From: an uncultured Pseudomonadota bacterium
GTDB taxonomy: Bacteria > Lernaellota > Lernaellaia > Lernaellales > Lernaellaceae
Assembly (NCBI GenBank): GCA_937967875.1
Contig: CALBTQ010000270.1
Location: forward strand, 1-7,978
Direction: 5' to 3'
DNA: 7,978 bases
Each line of letters begins with the position of its first letter. Positions within the stretch are counted from its first letter, which is position 1. The notes under the pieces were generated by a model. It saw nothing but the letters and a program-made list of their open reading frames with translations, was not told the origin of the DNA and made no database searches. Below are positions 5,699 to 7,978 of this stretch, piece by piece. The position numbers and the translations under genes were made by a program.

Positions 5699-5733
5699 GT
5701 TGCTTTACAGGCTCGGTGTGCCTGTAAAGCAAC
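5699..5733 (+). promoter_or_regulatory. Perfect 14-bp hairpin upstream of the helix-turn-helix gene
   Basis: GTTGCTTTACAGGC (5699-5712) is the exact reverse complement of GCCTGTAAAGCAAC (5720-5733), with a seven-base loop TCGGTGT. There is no T tract on either strand, so a terminator is unlikely. It may be an operator, perhaps for the helix-turn-helix protein encoded about 100 bases downstream, a recombination site, or the end of a small element. It lies immediately before the diverged repeat copy that starts near 5734. Confidence 0.65.
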
Positions 5734-5780
5734 GTTATGAGGGATTAGTGAATAGTTACGAATTGGATGTAGGCGATCAA
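5734..5780 (+). repeat. Diverged outer copy of the 156-bp repeat (untranslated)
   Basis: About 46 bases beginning TTATGAGGGATTAGTGAATA match the inner part of the 156-bp repeat (TTATGAGGTAAAAGTGATAA) at 35 of 46 positions without gaps. It is outside the coding frame and upstream of the start codon, so it looks like the original leader from which the internal copies arose. Confidence 0.6.
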
Positions 5781-5838
5781 TGGAAGGAAGAGTGAATCGT
5801 ACCGAATTGGACGGTAACGACCTAAATTGGAGGTAACC

Positions 5839-6711
5839 ATGACGGAGCGGATCGAGGCGAGGAAGAACACGCCGGCGCGGGATAGCGGCGACGAACACGA
5901 ACATCATCCAACGGTTGCGCCGGAGTACGCGTTGACCGTGCGGGACGGCGGGGGCGAGGGGAGTTATGAGGTAAAAGTGATAAGTAGCGAATTGTATGTA
6001 AGTAATCAACCATTTGAGACAACCATGACCGTGCGGGACGGCGGCGACGAACACGAAGATCATCCAACGGTTGCGCCGGAGTACGCGTTGATCGTGAATG
6101 ACGGCGGCGACGAGGGGAGTTATGAGGTAAAAGTGATAAGTAGCGAATTGTATGTAAGTAATCAACCATTTGAGACAACCATGACCGTGCGGGACGGCGG
6201 CGACGAACACGAAGATCATCCAACGGTTGCGCCGGAGTACGCGTTGATCGTGAATGACGGAGACGACCTGCTGCCCGTTTGCGCGTCGGAGCGGGCGATG
6301 ATCGTGCGGGCGAAGGCGGACGGTTTCGGCAACTATGATCTGGCGCCCCTTTCACCGGAGGAGCGGGCGTTGATCCGGCGCGCGCAGCAGGACGAGGCGT
6401 CCTGGGAACTGCAGGAGCAGGCGATCGCGGCGCTGGTCGAGGAGCCCACCGTGCGCTGCGCGGCCGTGGCGGCGGGCGTCGGCAAAACCACGCTGTACCG
6501 CTGGCTGCAAGATCCGGATTTTAAAACGCGGTATTTGGCGGCGCGACGCGAGGCGGTGTCGCAGGGCGTCGGGCGGCTGCAACGGGCGATGTATCAGGCG
6601 GTCGACGCGCTCGAAGGCATCGCGGCCGATCCGCACGCGCCGGCCGGGGCGCGCATCGCCGCCGCGCGGACGATCATCACCCAGGCGCTCAAGGGCATCG
6701 ACCAGGGATAA
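5839..6711 (+). CDS. Helix-turn-helix protein with tandemly repeated N-terminus
   Basis: The product has 290 residues in two unlike halves. The C-terminal half (about 175-290) is a helix-turn-helix protein: VRCAAVAAGVGKTTLYRWLQ (205-224) is the likely DNA-binding unit, followed by DPDF and long Arg/Ala-rich helices with ADPHAPAGARIAAARTIITQAL. This pattern resembles small phage-type helix-turn-helix proteins and terminase small subunits; function is not known. The N-terminal part has two 52-residue repeats (23-74, 75-126) and a partial third (127-141), with acidic DGGDEHEDHP and an AT-rich-coded SYEVKVISSELYVSNQP. The start ATG at 5839 has an ideal GGAGG five bases upstream. In-frame ATGs at 6025 and 6181 sit in repeat copies of the same leader with weaker TGAG; starting at 6181 would give 176 residues without the full repeats. 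The stop lies within a 17-base palindrome. Confidence 0.72.
   Translation: MTERIEARKNTPARDSGDEHEHHPTVAPEYALTVRDGGGEGSYEVKVISSELYVSNQPFETTMTVRDGGDEHEDHPTVAPEYALIVNDGGDEGSYEVKVISSELYVSNQPFETTMTVRDGGDEHEDHPTVAPEYALIVNDGDDLLPVCASERAMIVRAKADGFGNYDLAPLSPEERALIRRAQQDEASWELQEQAIAALVEEPTVRCAAVAAGVGKTTLYRWLQDPDFKTRYLAARREAVSQGVGRLQRAMYQAVDALEGIAADPHAPAGARIAAARTIITQALKGIDQG
5905..6260 (+). repeat. In-frame tandem repeat, period 156 bp (2.3 copies)
   Basis: CATCCAACGGTTGCGCC occurs at 5905, 6061 and 6217, exactly 156 bases (52 codons) apart. The first two units differ at six positions, all in the short block after GTACGCGTTGA; the third copy matches the second for 44 bases and then stops. A smaller word of the type TTGACCGTGCGGGACGGCGG recurs inside the units (5932, 6025, 6088, 6181, 6244). 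Each full unit holds about 63 AT-rich bases ending AACCATGACC, a copy of the gene's own leader and start. Confidence 0.95.
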
Positions 6712-6718
6712 TCCCTGG
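6702..6718. repeat. Palindrome centred on the helix-turn-helix gene's stop codon
   Basis: CCAGGGAT (6702-6709) and ATCCCTGG (6711-6718) are perfect inverse complements around one A, and the stop TAA is 6709-6711. There is no T tract. The word CAGGGATAATCC is shared with the end of cmk (4490-4501). Confidence 0.7.
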
Positions 6719-6838
6719 ACCTGGATTTCATTCATTGTGTGGAGCCTCGGCCGGCGGCAGGGCCGCATGGGGGGGCTTCGTTGTCATTCCCGCGCAGGCG
6801 GGAATCCAGGATTGGGAATAACTTTCCTGACCATTTCT
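6709..6838 (+). repeat. Dispersed repeat, family A, long copy 2
   Basis: The copy runs TAATCCCTGGACC, GCCTCGGCCGGCGGC (from 6744), GGGCCGCATGGGGG, then the palindromic core at 6783-6811 in which ATTCCCGC pairs with GCGGGAAT around GCAG, then ACTTTCCTGACC and TTTC. The same order recurs at 6923-7066. It begins at the stop codon of the preceding gene. Confidence 0.8.
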
Positions 6839-6910
6839 AAAAGGAATGCCGCGCTTCGCGTGGCGGTAATGGAGTCCTGGATCCCCGGGTCGAGCCCGAG
6901 GATTACCAGG
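6837..6910 (-). repeat. Dispersed repeat, family B, reverse-complement copy
   Basis: On the minus strand the blocks CCTCGGGCTCGACCCGGGGA, ATCCAGGACTCC, AAGCGCGGC and CCTTTT follow the order seen at 4792-4867. An imperfect stem joins ATCC-CGGG (6881-6889) to CCCG-GGAT (6895-6903). It lies between the two long family A copies. Confidence 0.75.
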
Positions 6911-6922
6911 AATAACCAGAGG

Positions 6923-7066
6923 TAATCCCTGGACCGATGTATTGTCTTAATTATTTGGGGCCTCGGCCGGCGGCCGGGCCGCATGGGGGAGTGCTTTCAT
7001 TGTCGTTTCCGCACAGGCGGGCATCCGGAACCGGCCGATACCTTTCTCGACTTTTTCCAAATCGTT
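6923..7066 (+). repeat. Dispersed repeat, family A, long copy 3
   Basis: It repeats the layout of 6709-6838: TAATCCCTGGACC, then GCCTCGGCCGGCGGC at 6960, GGGCCGCATGGGGG, and a decayed core TTGTCGTTTCCGCACAGGCGG, followed by ATACCTTTCTCGAC. The core has lost several pairing positions. No gene is seen in 6712-7200 apart from these repeats and the promoter that follows. Confidence 0.75.
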
Positions 7067-7101
7067 TTTGTGAACAAGGTGTAATTATAAACAAATCCTC
7101 C

Positions 7102-7131
7102 TTGCGAAAAGCCCTCAAGTTTCCTTACTAT
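7102..7131 (+). promoter_or_regulatory. Candidate promoter for the TPR gene
   Basis: TTGCGA (7102-7107) and TACTAT (7126-7131) are 18 bases apart, each matching the sigma-70 consensus at four of six positions. Transcription would begin near 7138, giving a leader of about 60 bases before the ATG at 7201. Confidence 0.4.
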
Positions 7132-7200
7132 GGCAGACGTTAAGTGCGGTGCCGCATTTCAAAGTGTTTGTGTGTGAACAGACGAGGAAATTGGCAGTTC

Positions 7201-7854
7201 ATGGCCGAGACAAGAACATCTTTATCCCTGTGGTGGCTGGTTGCGCTGGAAGTGTTGGCGCTGGCCGTCACCTCGCTGGCGTACATGCTGGGGGGGTTCG
7301 AGCGTCTCGGCTTCTGGTGGGCTCTGGCCGTGGCGGTGACGACGGCGGGCGCCGTGTTTATCGTCCTTTCGCTGATTGCCCATGCCCGGACGGGGAGCAA
7401 GCGCAAGCCGTTGATCGACCGGAACGTCGAGCCCGTTTCCACCGACGAGCGGCACGACGAATACCTACGCGTCGGCCGGCAACTGCTGGCCGAGGAGCGG
7501 TTCGTCGAAGCGACCGCGATGTTCGAAAAAATTCTGGACGAGAACAGCTCGCATTGGCAGGCGTACAACTACCTCGGGTTGACCTACTCGAAACGGGGAT
7601 TGTACGAGGAAGCCAAAGCGGTTTATGAAAAAGCGATTTCCCTCGAATACGATTACGCGAGCGCGCATTTCAATCTGGCCATCGCCCACGAAAAGCTCGG
7701 CGAGGCCGAAGCGGCGCTCGAACGGTGGCGACGATACATCGATGTGGGACAAGCCGTCGGCGAACGGCCCGACTTGCTGGAGCACGCGCAACACCGGATC
7801 AAATATTACGAAGCGCACTTGCGGGATCAGGCGCAGGATGAGGTGTACGAGTGA
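7201..7854 (+). CDS. Membrane-anchored TPR repeat protein
   Basis: The product has 217 residues. Two hydrophobic segments at about 9-30 (LWWLVALEVLALAVTSLAYM) and 37-60 (GFWWALAVAVTTAGAVFIVL) form a membrane hairpin. After a basic linker (HARTGSKRKP, 61-70) come three TPR units at about 87-118, 119-152 and 153-186, with the typical pattern in AYNYLGLTYSKRGLYEEAKA and AHFNLAIAHEKLGEAEAALE. The TPR domain would face the cytoplasm if the positive-inside rule holds and bind a protein partner; the partner is unknown. I place the start at ATG 7201; the frame is open to a GTG at 7144, and GAGGA about 15 bases upstream of the ATG is too distant to be a good site, so a GTG at 7174 remains possible. 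The stop overlaps the next gene by four bases, which suggests translational coupling. Confidence 0.85.
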   Translation: MAETRTSLSLWWLVALEVLALAVTSLAYMLGGFERLGFWWALAVAVTTAGAVFIVLSLIAHARTGSKRKPLIDRNVEPVSTDERHDEYLRVGRQLLAEERFVEATAMFEKILDENSSHWQAYNYLGLTYSKRGLYEEAKAVYEKAISLEYDYASAHFNLAIAHEKLGEAEAALERWRRYIDVGQAVGERPDLLEHAQHRIKYYEAHLRDQAQDEVYE

Positions 7855-7898
7855 GTGATCTGCAGGAAGTGGCCCGCATACTCGCGGACGCACGTTGG
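7851..7898 (+). CDS. Start of an unidentified gene (first 16 codons, cut by adapter)
   Basis: A GTG at 7851 overlaps the TPR gene's TGA in a GTGA junction, and AGG lies seven bases upstream. The 16 codons read MSDLQEVARILADARW up to the adapter at 7899. This amphipathic opening could fit several families, including the first helix of sirtuin-type deacylases, but the diagnostic motifs would lie beyond the contig end. I do not assign a function. Confidence 0.5.
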
Positions 7899-7978
7899 AG
7901 ATCGGAAGAGCGTCGTGTAGGGAAAGAGTGTAGAGCTCGGGGGGCGCCGGGTCATTAACAAAAAAACACAGAGCAGAA
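7899..7978 (+). other. Illumina P5-side adapter and read-through tail, not genomic
   Basis: From 7899 the sequence follows the reverse complement of the Illumina universal (P5) adapter, starting AGATCGGAAGAGCGTCGTGT. From about 7934 it departs by several T-to-G and related changes (for example GAGCTCGGGGGGCGCC), then becomes an A-rich tail after GTCATT. This is the error pattern of low-quality read ends past an adapter. Confidence 0.97.

Noticed and set aside
5962..6024. ATG-AGG-TAA minimal upstream reading frame in each repeat leader
   Set aside because: It is present and might matter for translation, but three codons can arise by chance and no ribosome binding site precedes it.
5695..6355. 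Minus-strand frames of 174 and 177 codons with repeated segments
   Set aside because: Because the period is 156, every frame repeats. The plus frame alone continues into a helix-turn-helix domain and has a strong ribosome binding site.
4499..7143. tRNA or other structured RNA genes in the long non-coding stretches
   Set aside because: I looked for cloverleaf and CCA-type ends and saw only repeat palindromes; a covariance-model search was not possible here.

Overview
The window is a short-read metagenomic-type contig whose two ends are sequencing adapter rather than genome: positions 1-45 and 7899-7978. The genuine insert is about 46-7898. It looks like a G+C-rich Gram-negative bacterium. Two proteins carry lipoprotein signal peptides, the core genes are standard bacterial ones, and the intergenic DNA is full of small palindromic repeats of a kind common in Proteobacteria and deltaproteobacteria-like lineages. 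I cannot place it more precisely.

Left part (46-4498) is compact core-genome sequence. On the minus strand lie rimP (ribosome maturation factor) and the first 260 codons of nusA (transcription elongation/termination factor), the usual rimP-nusA-infB order, cut by the contig end. A strong intrinsic terminator sits in the rimP leader, which suggests attenuation of the operon. Divergent from rimP is an RNase Z-like metallo-beta-lactamase-fold hydrolase. It converges on two minus-strand lipoprotein genes, a DUF192 protein followed by a protein with a SHOCT tail. Divergent from the DUF192 gene is cmk (cytidylate kinase), with a long imperfect hairpin just before its ribosome binding site.

Middle part (4499-7100) is a repeat-rich accessory segment. 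It holds at least ten short palindromic repeats of several families, a 116-bp inverted-repeat element built from TGGGACA/TGTCCCA words, the C-terminal remnant of a large serine recombinase, and one intact gene for a helix-turn-helix protein. That gene has two full copies and one partial copy of an in-frame 156-bp tandem repeat. Each full repeat carries a copy of the gene's own leader and start codon, so the protein's N-terminus appears to have grown by duplication of its untranslated region. Copies of one repeat element lie just after cmk and just after the helix-turn-helix gene, bracketing the segment. In both cases the gene's stop codon falls inside the same 12-base word.

Right part (7100-7898) returns to ordinary coding sequence: a two-pass membrane protein with three TPR repeats, whose stop overlaps the start of a further gene cut by the right adapter.

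I do not see a clearly new multi-gene system. The most unusual item is the helix-turn-helix gene with its duplicated translation-initiation region.
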